A DNA stretch of 64,000 nucleotides from Lentzea aerocolonigenes (GCF_000955955.1 NZ_JYJG01000003.1:1-64000); one strand, 5' to 3'; numbered from the stretch's first letter, positions 46,497 to 55,117 are shown. Numbers and translations are program-made. Notes: generated by a model not told the origin, from the letters alone.

Positions 46497-46525
46497 GACA
46501 TCGGCGCGTCAGCGATACGTCAGCG
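46497..46525. promoter_or_regulatory. candidate SARP operator: heptamer direct repeats
   Basis: GTCAGCG at 46508-46514 and 46519-46525, 4 bp apart (11-bp period), with GACATCG at 46497 as a weaker third unit. Heptamers separated by 4 bp are the known SARP-binding layout. It lies about 80-110 bp upstream of the SARP start. Confidence 0.5.
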
Positions 46526-46620
46526 TCGTTTGGCAATCTTCTACACGTCCCGGTCGGGGGGCCGGGGCAACAAACTTCTCGGGTTCCGCAGAAGCCCTGC
46601 GGATCACGATCGCTGGGGGT

Positions 46621-46661
46621 CGAAAGGCCCAGGAGCTCTCTCTCAGCTCCTGGGCCTTTCG
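46621..46661 (-). terminator. fadD15 terminator
   Basis: CGAAAGGCCCAGGAGCT pairs with AGCTCCTGGGCCTTTCG over a CTCTCTC loop, a 17-bp perfect stem, 15 bp past the stop. Confidence 0.85.
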
Positions 46662-46675
46662 CGCATCACACCCTC

Positions 46676-48472
46676 TTACTTCGCGTAGATGGCGTCGATG
46701 TCCGCCGAGTACGTCGTCGCCACGACAGAGCGCTTCAACTTCAGCGACGGCGTCATCTCGCCGCCCGCCTCGGTGAAGTCGATCGGCAGCACCCGGAACT
46801 TGCGGATCGCCTCCGCCTTCGACACCGACTTGTTCGCCTCGTCCACCACGGCCTGGATCTCGGCCAGCAGATCCGCGTCCTCGATCAGATCGGGGACCTC
46901 GGCCGACGCCGGCTTGCCGTGCGACTCCTTCCACGACGGGAAGAACTCCGGGTCGATCGTGATCAGCGCGCCGATGAACGGCTGCTTGTCACCGACGACC
47001 ATGCACTGCGAGATCAGCGGGTGCGCCCGGATGCGGTCCTCGAGCTGCGCGGGGGAGACGTTCTTGCCACCGGCGGTGACGATGATCTCCTTCTTGCGGC
47101 CCGTGATCTTCAGGAAGCCGTCGGTGTCGAGCTCACCGATGTCGCCGGTGTGGAACCAGCCGTCCTCGAGGGCCTCCTTGGTGGCGGCCTCGTTGTTCCA
47201 GTAGCCGGTGAAGACGATGTCGCCCTTGATGAGGATCTCGCCGTCGTCCGCGATCCGGACCGACGTGCCGGGCACCGGCAGGCCGACCGTGCCGACCTTC
47301 TCCTGGCCGCGGAACGTCACGCACGCCGCCGCCGACGTCTCCGTCAGGCCGTAGCCCTCGTACACCGGGATGCCCGCGCCGCGGAAGAAGTGCGACAGCC
47401 GGTCACCCAGCGGCGCGCCACCGGACACCGCCGCGATCGCCCGGCCGCCCAGTGCACCGCGCAGCTTCGCGAACACCAGCTTGTCGAACACCGCGTGCTT
47501 GACCCGCAGCACCAGGCCGGGACCGCCGTTGTCCAGCGCGGACGAGTACTCGACGGCCGTCGCCTCCGCCGCGTCGAAGATCTTGCCCTTGCCGCCGGCG
47601 TGCGCCTTCTGCTTGGCGCCGTTGTAGACCTTCTCGAACACGCGCGGCACCGCGACGACGAACGTCGGCCGGAACTGGCCCAGGTCCGCGACGAGGTTCT
47701 TCACGTCGGCGGTGTGGCCCAGCGTCGCGCGCGAGTACACGCACGCCAGCGCCAGAGCGCGCGCAAGGATGTGCGCGAGCGGCAGGAACTCCAGCAGCGA
47801 GTTGCCCGCGGTGAGGATCTCCGGGAACCGCGTCAGCGCCGACCGCACCTCGGACAGCAGGTTGCGGTGCGTCAGCGTGCAGCCCTTGGGCCGGCCCGTG
47901 GTGCCGGACGTGTAGACGAGCGTCGCCGTCTCGTCCGCCTGCACCTGCCCGCGGCGCTCGTGCACCTGCTCGTCGGTGATCTCGGCGCCCAGCGCGGTCA
48001 GCTCGTCGACCGCGGCGGCCGCGCCCTCGATCTGCCACACGTGGCGCAGCTCGGGCAGCGAGCCGACGACGTCGTCGACCGACTGGCGGTGCGCCGAGGT
48101 CTCGACGAACACCGCCTTCGCGCCGGAGTCGGACAGGATCCACTCGATCTGGTCCGCCGACGATGTCTCGTAGATCGGCACGGTGATGCCGCCCGCCGCC
48201 CAGATGGCGAAGTCGAGCAGCTGCCACTCGTAGCGGGTCTTGGAGACCAGGCCGATGCGGTCGCCGTGCTCGATGCCCGCGGCGATCATGCCCTTGGCGA
48301 CCGCCATGACCTGGGCGGCGAAGTCACGCGCCGTGATGTCGACCCAGGTGCCGTCGATCTGCCGGCGGAAGCTGACGGCGTTGCCGAAGCGCTCCGCGTT
48401 GGCCCACACCATGTCGGTGAGGTTCTCCTCCGGAGCCACCGCGGCCGTGGCGGGGACGCTGAACTCGCGCAC
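46676..48472 (-). CDS. fadD15: long-chain acyl-CoA synthetase, FadD15 type
   Basis: A 598-residue AMP-forming ligase. The P-loop YTSGTTGRPKGCTLTHRNL, GYGLTETSAAAC, WFHTGDIGELDTDGFLKITGRKKE and the C-terminal lysine in TPSLKLKRS are present. It activates long-chain fatty acids to acyl-CoA. Orthologous in position to Rv2187. GGAGG at 5 nt supports the GTG. Divergent from the small SRPBCC gene. Confidence 0.93.
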   Translation of the reverse strand: MREFSVPATAAVAPEENLTDMVWANAERFGNAVSFRRQIDGTWVDITARDFAAQVMAVAKGMIAAGIEHGDRIGLVSKTRYEWQLLDFAIWAAGGITVPIYETSSADQIEWILSDSGAKAVFVETSAHRQSVDDVVGSLPELRHVWQIEGAAAAVDELTALGAEITDEQVHERRGQVQADETATLVYTSGTTGRPKGCTLTHRNLLSEVRSALTRFPEILTAGNSLLEFLPLAHILARALALACVYSRATLGHTADVKNLVADLGQFRPTFVVAVPRVFEKVYNGAKQKAHAGGKGKIFDAAEATAVEYSSALDNGGPGLVLRVKHAVFDKLVFAKLRGALGGRAIAAVSGGAPLGDRLSHFFRGAGIPVYEGYGLTETSAAACVTFRGQEKVGTVGLPVPGTSVRIADDGEILIKGDIVFTGYWNNEAATKEALEDGWFHTGDIGELDTDGFLKITGRKKEIIVTAGGKNVSPAQLEDRIRAHPLISQCMVVGDKQPFIGALITIDPEFFPSWKESHGKPASAEVPDLIEDADLLAEIQAVVDEANKSVSKAEAIRKFRVLPIDFTEAGGEMTPSLKLKRSVVATTYSADIDAIYAK

Positions 48473-48570
48473 GTCAACCTCCGTACGTTTGCTTGTTACT
48501 CGCGGGGAAACTTAGCGTGTGATTCCGGCGATACAAAGGTTGGTACGCCCTTCCGTTACCTTTTGACCCC

Positions 48571-48951
48571 ATGGCCAGTGTGGACGTCGTCGACGAGACT
48601 TTCCTGGCAGTGCCACCCAGCGTGGTCGCCGCCGCTTTCGCCGCGCCATCGTCGTGGCGTGATTTCTGGCCCGATCTCGAGCTCGACGTCTACGCCGACC
48701 GCGGCGACGAGGGACTGCGCTGGACCGTCGGCGGCGCGCTCGTCGGCACGATGGAGGTCTGGCTCGAGCCGATGCTCGACGGCACTCTGGTGCACTTCTT
48801 CCTCCGCGCTGATCCGCCGGCCGGTTCCTTCACCCCGCGCACCGCGCTTCGTGAGGTGCAACGCCGGCAGCTCGCCGCGAAGTCCGTTGCTCTGGGCCTG
48901 AAGCTGACTCTGGAGGACGGTCGCCCCGCTGGCTGCCCGCCGCACGGGTGA
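48571..48951 (+). CDS. small SRPBCC-like conserved protein
   Basis: A 126-residue protein, MASVDVVDETFLAVPPSVVAAAFAAPSSWRDFWPDLEL..., with the N-terminal strand and helix of the START/SRPBCC fold. It fits Rv2186c by position and size. No catalytic residues are implied. A TACCTT box (48557-48562) ends 8 nt before the ATG. Function unknown. Confidence 0.65.
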   Translation: MASVDVVDETFLAVPPSVVAAAFAAPSSWRDFWPDLELDVYADRGDEGLRWTVGGALVGTMEVWLEPMLDGTLVHFFLRADPPAGSFTPRTALREVQRRQLAAKSVALGLKLTLEDGRPAGCPPHG

Positions 48952-49009
48952 TCTTGCTTGACGTGCGTCTCAGAAACCACTTCCGCCCCGGTGAACTAGG
49001 TTGGAAGCC

Positions 49010-49798
49010 GTGCGGGTTCACGTGGTTTCGGATGTGCACGGCAACGCTGAGGCGCTGGCGCGCGCCGGTGACGGGGCGGACGCGCTCGTCGTGCTCGGCG
49101 ACCTGATCGACTTCGTCGACTACCACGACCATTCCAAGGGGATCCTCGGGCGCGTTTTCGGGCCCGAGAAGGTGGGGATCTTCGCCGAGTTGAGACGCGG
49201 CACCAAGCGCGCGGACACGGCGGGCTACATCCGGTCCCTCTGGGACGGTCTCGTGGACGCCCGTTCCGTCGTGGAAGAGGCGGTGCTGGAGCAGTACCAC
49301 GCGCTGTTCGCCGCGATGTCCGCGCCGACGTACGCGACACCGGGCAATGTGGACAGTCCGCACCTGTGGCCGCAGTTCGCCCGCGACGGCGTGCACGTCG
49401 TCGACGGCGAGGCGGTGGAGATCGGCGGGCTGCGTTTCGGGTTCGCGGGCGGCGGGCTGATGCTGCCCGGACTCGTGCGCAACCCCAACGCGCCGTGGTT
49501 CCCGTACCTCCGGACGGAGGAGGACATGGCGGCCGCGCTCGAGGGGATGGGACCGGTCGACGTGCTGTGCACGCACATCCCGCCGGCCGTCCCGGACCTG
49601 ACGTACGACGTCGTGGCGCGCCGTCCCGAATGGGGATCGCGGCCCGCGCTGGAGAAGATCGTGCGCGAACGTCCGCGCTGGTCGGTGTTCGGGCACGTGC
49701 ACCAGCCGTTGGCCAGGCGGGTGCGGATCGGCTACACCGAGTGCGTCAACGTCGGGCACTTCCAGCGCAGCGGCAAGCCTCACGTCCTCAACTGGTAA
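49010..49798 (+). CDS. calcineurin-like metallophosphoesterase
   Basis: A 262-residue phosphoesterase: VHVVSDVHGNAEAL (D-x-H), VVLGDLID (GD), ATPGNVDSPHLW (GN), CTHIPPAV (H) and FGHVHQPLA (GHxH). It would hydrolyse a phosphodiester or phosphomonoester with a two-metal site. A TAGGTT box 7 nt before the GTG suggests a leaderless start; a TTG three codons earlier is the alternative. It is absent from my recollection of the mycobacterial block. Confidence 0.85.
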   Translation: MRVHVVSDVHGNAEALARAGDGADALVVLGDLIDFVDYHDHSKGILGRVFGPEKVGIFAELRRGTKRADTAGYIRSLWDGLVDARSVVEEAVLEQYHALFAAMSAPTYATPGNVDSPHLWPQFARDGVHVVDGEAVEIGGLRFGFAGGGLMLPGLVRNPNAPWFPYLRTEEDMAAALEGMGPVDVLCTHIPPAVPDLTYDVVARRPEWGSRPALEKIVRERPRWSVFGHVHQPLARRVRIGYTECVNVGHFQRSGKPHVLNW

Positions 49799-49821
49799 AG
49801 ACGCGAGTAACCTCCTCACTC

Positions 49822-50262
49822 ATGGCCGACGAGTCCACGCAGTCCATCGTCATCGACGCTCCGCCTGAGAAGATCATGGCGATCATCGCGGACTTCCCGT
49901 CGTACCCGGACTGGGCGAACGGGATGAAAGAGGTCGAGGTTCTCGACACCGGTTCCGACGGCCGTGCGCAGCAGGTGCGGTTCGCGATCGACCAGGGTCC
50001 CGTGAAGGACGAGTACACCCTGAAGTACGACTGGGCGGCCGACGGTCTCTCGGTGAGGTGGGAGCTCGTCAAGGGCACCATGCAGAAGGCGCAGGTGGGC
50101 AGTTACGTGCTGGAGCCGTCTGGCGCCGGTACCAAGGTGACGTACACGCTGTCGGTGCAGCTGGTGATCCCGATGATCGGGCTGTTCCGCCGCAAGGCCG
50201 AGAAGCTGATCCTCGACACCGCGCTCAAGGAGCTCAAGAAGCGCGCGGAGAAGGCGGCTTGA
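49822..50262 (+). CDS. SRPBCC (polyketide cyclase/START) protein
   Basis: A 146-residue lipid-binding-fold protein: QSIVIDAPPEKIMAIIADFPSYPDWANGMKEVEVL is the standard coenzyme Q-binding/polyketide cyclase start. A hydrophobic helix near IPMIGLFRRKAEKLILDTALKELKKRAEKAA ends it. Corresponds to Rv2185c. A TAACCT box lies 8 nt before the ATG. The stop overlaps the next gene as TTGA. Confidence 0.85.
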   Translation: MADESTQSIVIDAPPEKIMAIIADFPSYPDWANGMKEVEVLDTGSDGRAQQVRFAIDQGPVKDEYTLKYDWAADGLSVRWELVKGTMQKAQVGSYVLEPSGAGTKVTYTLSVQLVIPMIGLFRRKAEKLILDTALKELKKRAEKAA

Positions 50263-51467
50263 GCCGGGTCCTGCTCTTCACCGGCAAGGGCGGGGTCGGC
50301 AAGACGACACTGGCCGCTGCCACAGCGGCCTCCCTGGCCGCGAACGGCCGCAAGGCTCTCGTGGTGTCGACCGATCCCGCCCACTCGCTGGGCGACGCCC
50401 TCGACGTCCGTCTGGGCGCAGCACCGTCCGAAGTAGACACAGCGGGCGGTCTTTTCGCGTGCCAGATCGATCCGCGCGGTCTCGTCGACGAGGCTTGGGG
50501 CGATCTGCGCGGGCATCTGCGGACGGTTCTCGCGGGCGCCGGGGTCGACGAGCTCGACGCCGAGGAGCTCACCGTGCTGCCGGGCGTCGAGGAGTTGCTC
50601 GCGCTGGCGGAGGTGCGGCGGCTGGCGTCCAGCGGGCCGTGGGAGGTCGTGGTCGTCGACTGCGGGCCGACCGCGGAGACGTTGCGGCTGCTGTCGTTGC
50701 CCGAAGCGTTCGCGGGGTACCTGGAGAGGCTTTTCCCGACGCACCGGCGAGTGGTGCGCGGGTTGCTGGCCGGTGTCGCGGGTACCGGGACCGTCGAGAA
50801 GTGGGACGCGACGGCGGACGCGCTGAGCCGGCTCGCCGAGCGGCTGGACTCCTTGCGGACGATGCTCTCGGATCCTTCGTCGTGCTCGGTGCGGCTGGTG
50901 CTGACACCGGAACGGGTCGTGGCCGCGGAGACGCGACGGACTCTGACCGCGTTGGCGCTGCAGGGAATCCGGGTCGACAGCGTGATCGCGAACCGGCTGG
51001 TGCCTTCGCCCGGTTCGGCGCGCGGTGCCGCGGCCACCTGGTTGCGGACGCGGCGGCACGAGCAGGACGCGGTGCTGGCGGAGCTGACCGGGATCGGTGA
51101 GATCCGCACGGTCGACCACCGCGCTTCGGAGCCTGTGGGCGTGCCGGCATTGCTGGAGGTCGCCTCGCAGCTCTACGGCTCCGAGGACCCGTTGCCCGGT
51201 GCCGTCGTGTCGGAGTCGTTGCTGGAGGTGTCGGGCAGCGGGCGTGGTCTCGACGCCCGATACTCGCTGCGGATCGCGCTGCCGCTGGCCGACGACACGG
51301 ACCTCGACCTCGCGCGAGTGGGCGACGACCTCGCGTTGACCATCGACGGCAGGCGTCGCCTCGTGGCGCTGCCGTCGTTGCTGAAGCGCTGCATCGTGAC
51401 CGGTGCGGAGATGGACGCGGGTGGCGTCACGGTGGGGTTCCGCCCGGACCCCAAGCTTTGGCGCTGA
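50259..51467 (+). CDS. ArsA/GET3-like P-loop ATPase
   Basis: A 402-residue ATPase with the deviant Walker A FTGKGGVGKTTLAAATAA at residues 7-24, VVSTDPAHSLGDALD (switch I) and VVVDCGPTAETLRLLSLPEAF (switch II). A C-terminal small domain (LRIALPLADDTDLDLARVGDDLALTIDGRRRLVALPSLLKRC) resembles ArsA_HSP20. No arsenic genes are near, so a membrane-protein or lipid-trafficking role is more likely, perhaps with the adjacent SRPBCC protein. The TTG start overlaps that gene. Matches Rv2184c. Confidence 0.85.
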   Translation: MSRVLLFTGKGGVGKTTLAAATAASLAANGRKALVVSTDPAHSLGDALDVRLGAAPSEVDTAGGLFACQIDPRGLVDEAWGDLRGHLRTVLAGAGVDELDAEELTVLPGVEELLALAEVRRLASSGPWEVVVVDCGPTAETLRLLSLPEAFAGYLERLFPTHRRVVRGLLAGVAGTGTVEKWDATADALSRLAERLDSLRTMLSDPSSCSVRLVLTPERVVAAETRRTLTALALQGIRVDSVIANRLVPSPGSARGAAATWLRTRRHEQDAVLAELTGIGEIRTVDHRASEPVGVPALLEVASQLYGSEDPLPGAVVSESLLEVSGSGRGLDARYSLRIALPLADDTDLDLARVGDDLALTIDGRRRLVALPSLLKRCIVTGAEMDAGGVTVGFRPDPKLWR

Positions 51468-51480
51468 TCAGGAGCTTTGG

Positions 51481-51843
51481 ATGACCCAGGACAACACGGG
51501 AAAGCTCGCCGAGGAGCTTCGGCTGCTGATCGACACGGCAGCTGAACGCATGCAGCCGTGGCTGCAGCGGGTGGCCGACGCGGGCGACGGTTCGCACACG
51601 CCCGAGACGTGCGGCTGGTGCCCTCTGTGCAACGGCGTGGCGCTGCTGCGTGGCGACCGTTCCGAACTGGCCGCGAAGGCCGCCGAGCACGCCGCCGGTC
51701 TGGTGGCGGTGCTGCGCGCGGCCCTGCGCGAACCGGGTGCCCCGCCTCCGCCCCCTGAGCCGTCCGGTGGCGCCGACGAGTCTTCGGGGGAACCTTCGGG
51801 TCAGCGGGTGCAGCACATCAAGGTCGTCAGGAAGACCGACTAG
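51481..51843 (+). CDS. small CxxC protein, conserved in actinomycetes
   Basis: A 120-residue protein with a helical N-terminus (KLAEELRLLIDTAAERMQPWLQRVADAG), the rubredoxin-knuckle-like CGWCPLCNGVALLRGDRSEL and a Pro/Gly-rich tail ending QHIKVVRKTD. The cysteines may bind zinc. AGGAG at 6 nt supports the ATG. It is in the place of Rv2183c and coupled to the ROK kinase as TAGTG. Confidence 0.75.
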   Translation: MTQDNTGKLAEELRLLIDTAAERMQPWLQRVADAGDGSHTPETCGWCPLCNGVALLRGDRSELAAKAAEHAAGLVAVLRAALREPGAPPPPPEPSGGADESSGEPSGQRVQHIKVVRKTD

Positions 51844-52817
51844 TGCTCACCGTCGGAGTGGACATCGGTGGCACCAGCGTGCGCGCGGGCGTCGTGGACG
51901 CGCGCGGCTCCGTGCTGGACACCTCACGCGCCCCCACACCCGCCGGCGAACGCGCCCTTGAAGACGCGATCGTCGCGGCCGTGGAGGAGGTGGCGGACCG
52001 CCACGCCGTGAACGCCGTCGGTCTGGCCGTGGCGGGCTTCATCGCGTCCGACCGCCGCACGGTCCGTTTCGCGCCGCACCTGGCGTGGCGACAGGCCGAC
52101 GTCGCCGACCGCATGAGCGACCGCCTCGGCATGCCAGTCGTTCTGGAACACGACGCGAATGCCGCCGCCCTGGCCGAACACCGCTTCGGCGCCGCACGTG
52201 GCGCCAAAACCGCTGTCCTGGTGGCCATCGGCACGGGCATCGGCGCCGCTTTACTGCTGAACGGCGAGGTCTTCCGCGGCGCGTACGGCGTGGCCCCCGA
52301 ACTGGGCCACCTGCGCGTGGTCCCCGACGGCCGCCCCTGCCCGTGCGGCAAGAACGGCTGCTGGGAGCGCTACTGCAGCGGCACGGCCTTGTCGGCCACC
52401 GCGGTGGAGTTGCTGGCCAAGCACCCCGGCGTCTCGACCGTGCTGGCCCGCGAAGCCGCCGGCGACTCCCGCGCGGTGACGGGCCGCCGAGTGGCCGGCG
52501 CGGCCCGCGACGGCGACCCGCTGGCCAAGCGCGCGATGGCCGACCTGGCCCGCTGGCTCGGCGAGGGCCTCGCTCTGGTGGCGGACGTCTACGACCCCGA
52601 GGTGATCGTCATCGGGGGAGGCGTCTCGGAGTCCGCGCCGATGTTCATGGACGACGCCCGCGAGCGCTACGCCTCCGTGGTGACCGGCGCGGGCCACCGC
52701 CCGCTGGCCCGGATCCGCACCGCACAGCTCGGCGACGACGCCGGAATCGTGGGCGCCGCGACCCTGGCCCGCGAGATGGCGACGTCGCTGTCCAAGAACA
52801 ACTCCCGTCGCTCCTGA
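51843..52817 (+). CDS. ROK-family sugar kinase (glucokinase-like)
   Basis: A 324-residue ROK protein without HTH: VGVDIGGTSVRAGVVD phosphate loop, LEHDANAAALAEHRFGAARG, IGTGIGAALLLNGEVFRGAYGVAPELGHLRV and the zinc motif CPCGKNGCWERYCSGTAL. It most likely phosphorylates glucose or a related hexose. The GTG shares one base with the upstream TAG. A GATATATC island follows immediately after the stop. Confidence 0.88.
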   Translation: MLTVGVDIGGTSVRAGVVDARGSVLDTSRAPTPAGERALEDAIVAAVEEVADRHAVNAVGLAVAGFIASDRRTVRFAPHLAWRQADVADRMSDRLGMPVVLEHDANAAALAEHRFGAARGAKTAVLVAIGTGIGAALLLNGEVFRGAYGVAPELGHLRVVPDGRPCPCGKNGCWERYCSGTALSATAVELLAKHPGVSTVLAREAAGDSRAVTGRRVAGAARDGDPLAKRAMADLARWLGEGLALVADVYDPEVIVIGGGVSESAPMFMDDARERYASVVTGAGHRPLARIRTAQLGDDAGIVGAATLAREMATSLSKNNSRRS

Positions 52818-52935
52818 ACTGATATATCGCCTGCCAGCCGATATATCAGTTCCTTCGCCGCCGCTGACCTGCACCTTAGCAATGAGACTTTGGTCTTCGT
52901 CCGCAAAAGACTCATTGCAAAGGCGGCGGCGAAGG
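52817..52935. repeat. composite island: paired GATATATC words and hairpin C5
   Basis: AACTGATATATCG (52817-52829) and CGATATATCAGTT (52839-52851) are perfect 13-bp arms with a 9-nt loop. Next, CCTTCGCCGCCG (52852) pairs with CGGCGGCGAAGG (52924-52935) to enclose the TGCAA-family hairpin 52877-52920. It follows the ROK kinase and faces the M16-like remnant. Confidence 0.85.
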
Positions 52936-52976
52936 CCTCCGACGACGAGCCGATCCGCTCTGCGCCGCCGTTCCGG

Positions 52977-53424
52977 CTAGTTGACCACGCCGTCGGTGCC
53001 GATCAGCCTGCGCGCGCCGTGCGGCCACGCCTCCATCGCCGCGCACTGGTCGAACCGGACCGTGAGCGTGCTCTCGGGGAAGATCATGCTGATGCTGGTG
53101 CGGCCGACGACGAGGGTTACTTCGGACGGCGCGTGGGTGGAGTACCTGGTTCCCCGCGCGGCGGACGAGAACTCAAGAACTCAAGAACTCCGCGATCGGG
53201 GCGAATCTCGCCCAGTCCGCTTGATGCCCCGACGGCAGCTGCAGCAGCGCCGAGCCCATCGCCTCGACCGCGACGGCGTGTACGTCGGCGACGGTCACGG
53301 CGTCCGCCTCGGCGATCAGCTCCTCGACGGTCGACCATCGGCCGCGGTTGACCAGGTCGGTGGCGGTGATGACGTTTCCGCCTCGAAGTGCGTAGCGGTA
53401 TCGGGGGACAGGAGAGCCCGAGGC
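52977..53424 (-). pseudogene. C-terminal remnant of an M16-like protein, broken by an 8-bp repeat
   Basis: On the minus strand the frame reads YRYALRGGNVITATDL, GRWSTVEELIAEADAVTVADV and AMGSALLQLPSGHQADW, then stops in a GAGTTCTT repeat. After removing 16 bp of repeat the frame continues EFSSAARGTRYSTHAPSEV and VRFDQCAAMEAWPHGARRLIG to a TAG at 52977. The pattern resembles the C-terminal half of actinobacterial M16 insulinase-like proteins. No start and no N-terminal half are present. Family call is moderate. Confidence 0.5.
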
Positions 53425-53466
53425 GTTCGCGGCGGGCGTGTCGGGGTTTGTTCGCCCGCCGCGAAC
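53425..53466. terminator. 14-bp stem hairpin
   Basis: GTTCGCGGCGGGCG and CGCCCGCCGCGAAC pair perfectly over a 14-nt loop, 14 bp past the stop of the 42-residue ORF on the minus strand. Confidence 0.6.
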
Positions 53467-53479
53467 ACCCAGCTCGGAG

Positions 53480-53608
53480 CTAGCGGCCGAGCAGGCGCAG
53501 GATGCGCGGGCGGCGCTTGGCGCGCTCGGCGTCCTTCTTGCTCAGGGTCGCCAGGGCGCGGGCCATCATCAGGTGCTGCATCTGGTCCATGCCCGACACG
53601 GTAAGCAT
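53480..53608 (-). CDS. small basic protein, 42 aa (or 36 aa)
   Basis: MLTVSGMDQMQHLMMARALATLSKKDAERAKRRP... ending RILRLLGR. Very basic and helical, with an internal ATG at 53590 giving MDQMQHLMM. GC-rich third positions and a hairpin after the stop favour a real gene. No family is recognised. Confidence 0.45.
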   Translation of the reverse strand: MLTVSGMDQMQHLMMARALATLSKKDAERAKRRPRILRLLGR

Positions 53609-53674
53609 GACCGAATCGTTATCTGAAGGTTGGAGTGGCCGTTATCACGCCGTTACCGAATGGGACGTGACGTG

Positions 53675-54157
53675 TCACACCTGGGCGCCGTCGTCCCAGC
53701 CCGAGTCCGGTGGCGGGGTGTTGCGCATGCGCAGGATCAGCCAGCCGACGCCCGCGCACAGCGAGACGAGCGAGAGCGGCGTGCCGATCCGCGACTCGAG
53801 GCCGAAGAGGCCGGGGGCGACCAGCAGGACGATGCCCAGCACGAACAGGCCGAGCGCCGCGATCGTGGACGCGCGCAGCACCGGGAAGGGCGGGGGGTCC
53901 GGCGGGACGTAGTGGTCCTCGTCGTCCCTGTTCCTGGCCTGGTCGCGCCGTTCGGGCTCGTCCGCGTGCTCGGAGGGGAGGTCGTCGGCCGCGTCGCCGC
54001 GGGCCCGGAGATCGTCGCCGAGATCGCTCTCGGGGCTCGCCTCGTCGAGGTCGAGCCAGTCCTTGCCGACCCCGTCCCGTTCGAGACCCGCGACGATCTC
54101 GGCAAAGAGCTCGTCGACGTTCTCGGGGCCGTCGGTCGAGTCGCGCCGGGCGTTCAT
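53675..54157 (-). CDS. membrane protein with acidic cytoplasmic domain
   Basis: A 160-residue protein. The first 100 residues are hydrophilic and acidic (DELFAEIVAGLERDGVGKDWLDLDEASPES), followed by two hydrophobic segments (STIAALGLFVLGIVLLVAPGLFG and GTPLSLVSLCAGVGWLILRM). It resembles the DUF308-like small membrane proteins of actinomycetes but I cannot name it. GAGAGG at 6 nt fixes the ATG. Confidence 0.65.
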   Translation of the reverse strand: MNARRDSTDGPENVDELFAEIVAGLERDGVGKDWLDLDEASPESDLGDDLRARGDAADDLPSEHADEPERRDQARNRDDEDHYVPPDPPPFPVLRASTIAALGLFVLGIVLLVAPGLFGLESRIGTPLSLVSLCAGVGWLILRMRNTPPPDSGWDDGAQV

Positions 54158-54360
54158 CCAGAGCCTCTCCGTGTGCCGCAACCCTCTGACCCCTCATCGT
54201 TGCACGGGCGGGATGTGTTGCGGGTTACGGCAGTCGGCTCAGCAACACTCACCGAGCCGCCCGTGACGCTCTACTTTGGGACTCGTTGTGTGAGGTGCGG
54301 TCGGCTCCGTAGGCTGGTTGCCGGGATCAAGGTTCGGTGTCTAGGGAGGCGCTTCCCGCT

Positions 54361-55095
54361 GTGCTGTACTGGATCATGAAGCACGTCCTCCTGGGACCGA
54401 TTCTGCGGCTGTTCTTCCAGCCGAAGATCATCGAGGGCGCCGAGAACATCCCGAAGGAGGGCGGCGCGATCCTGGCGAGCAACCACCTCGCCGTGTCCGA
54501 CTCCTTCTTCCTGCCGCTGATGCTCTCGCGGCGCGTGACCTTCCCGGCCAAGATCGAGTACTTCACCGGCACGGGGCTCAAGGGCAAGCTGCAGAAGTGG
54601 TTCTTCTCCGGGGTCGGCCAGGTGCCGATCGACCGGTCCAGCGCCTCGGCCGCCCAGGGCGCGCTCGACACCGGCGTGCGGATCGTGCGCGAGGGCAAGC
54701 TGCTCGGCATCTACCCCGAGGGCACGCGCTCGCCCGACAGCCGCCTGTACAAGGGCAAGGTCGGTGTCGCGTGGATCGCGCTGGAGTCCGGTGCGCCGGT
54801 CATCCCGGTGGCGATGTTCGGCACGGACAAGGCCAACCCCATCGGCTCGAAGATGTGGAAGCCGTACCCGATCCGGATCAAGATCGGCAAGCCGCTCGAC
54901 TTCTCCCGCTACGAGGGGCTGTCGGGCGACCGGTTCGTGCTGCGGTCGATCACCGACGAGATCATGTACGCGTTGATGGAGCTCTCCGGTCAGGAGTACG
55001 TCGACGTCTACGCGGCCAAGGCCAAGGAGCAGGCCGCGGACGTGCCCGAGCAGGGCAAGAAGGCCGACCGGGTGCCCGAGAAGAAGGCGAGCTGA
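54361..55095 (+). CDS. 1-acylglycerol-3-phosphate acyltransferase-type protein (Rv2182c-like)
   Basis: A 244-residue PlsC-fold enzyme: NHLAVSDSFFLPLML (HX4D), GQVPIDR, YPEGTRSPDSRLYKGKVGVAWIALESGAPVIPVAMFGTDK. The start VLYWIMKHVLLGP lines up with MWYYLFKYIFMGP of Rv2182c, so GTG 54361 (GGGAGG upstream) is used rather than GTG 54337. A charged C-terminal tail (AKAKEQAADVPEQGKKADR) is extra. A paralogue lies at 28.5 kb. Confidence 0.88.
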   Translation: MLYWIMKHVLLGPILRLFFQPKIIEGAENIPKEGGAILASNHLAVSDSFFLPLMLSRRVTFPAKIEYFTGTGLKGKLQKWFFSGVGQVPIDRSSASAAQGALDTGVRIVREGKLLGIYPEGTRSPDSRLYKGKVGVAWIALESGAPVIPVAMFGTDKANPIGSKMWKPYPIRIKIGKPLDFSRYEGLSGDRFVLRSITDEIMYALMELSGQEYVDVYAAKAKEQAADVPEQGKKADRVPEKKAS

Positions 55096-55117
55096 CCGCA
55101 CCCCCTAGGGTGTCGCG

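Noticed and set aside
43647..46688. Long plus-strand open frame (1013 codons) over the SARP gene
   Set aside because: Shadow of the SARP gene; no family motif, unusual composition.
50259..51467. ArsA-like ATPase as an arsenite pump subunit
   Set aside because: No arsB, arsR or arsC nearby, and it belongs to the conserved SRPBCC-ATPase-CxxC gene set.
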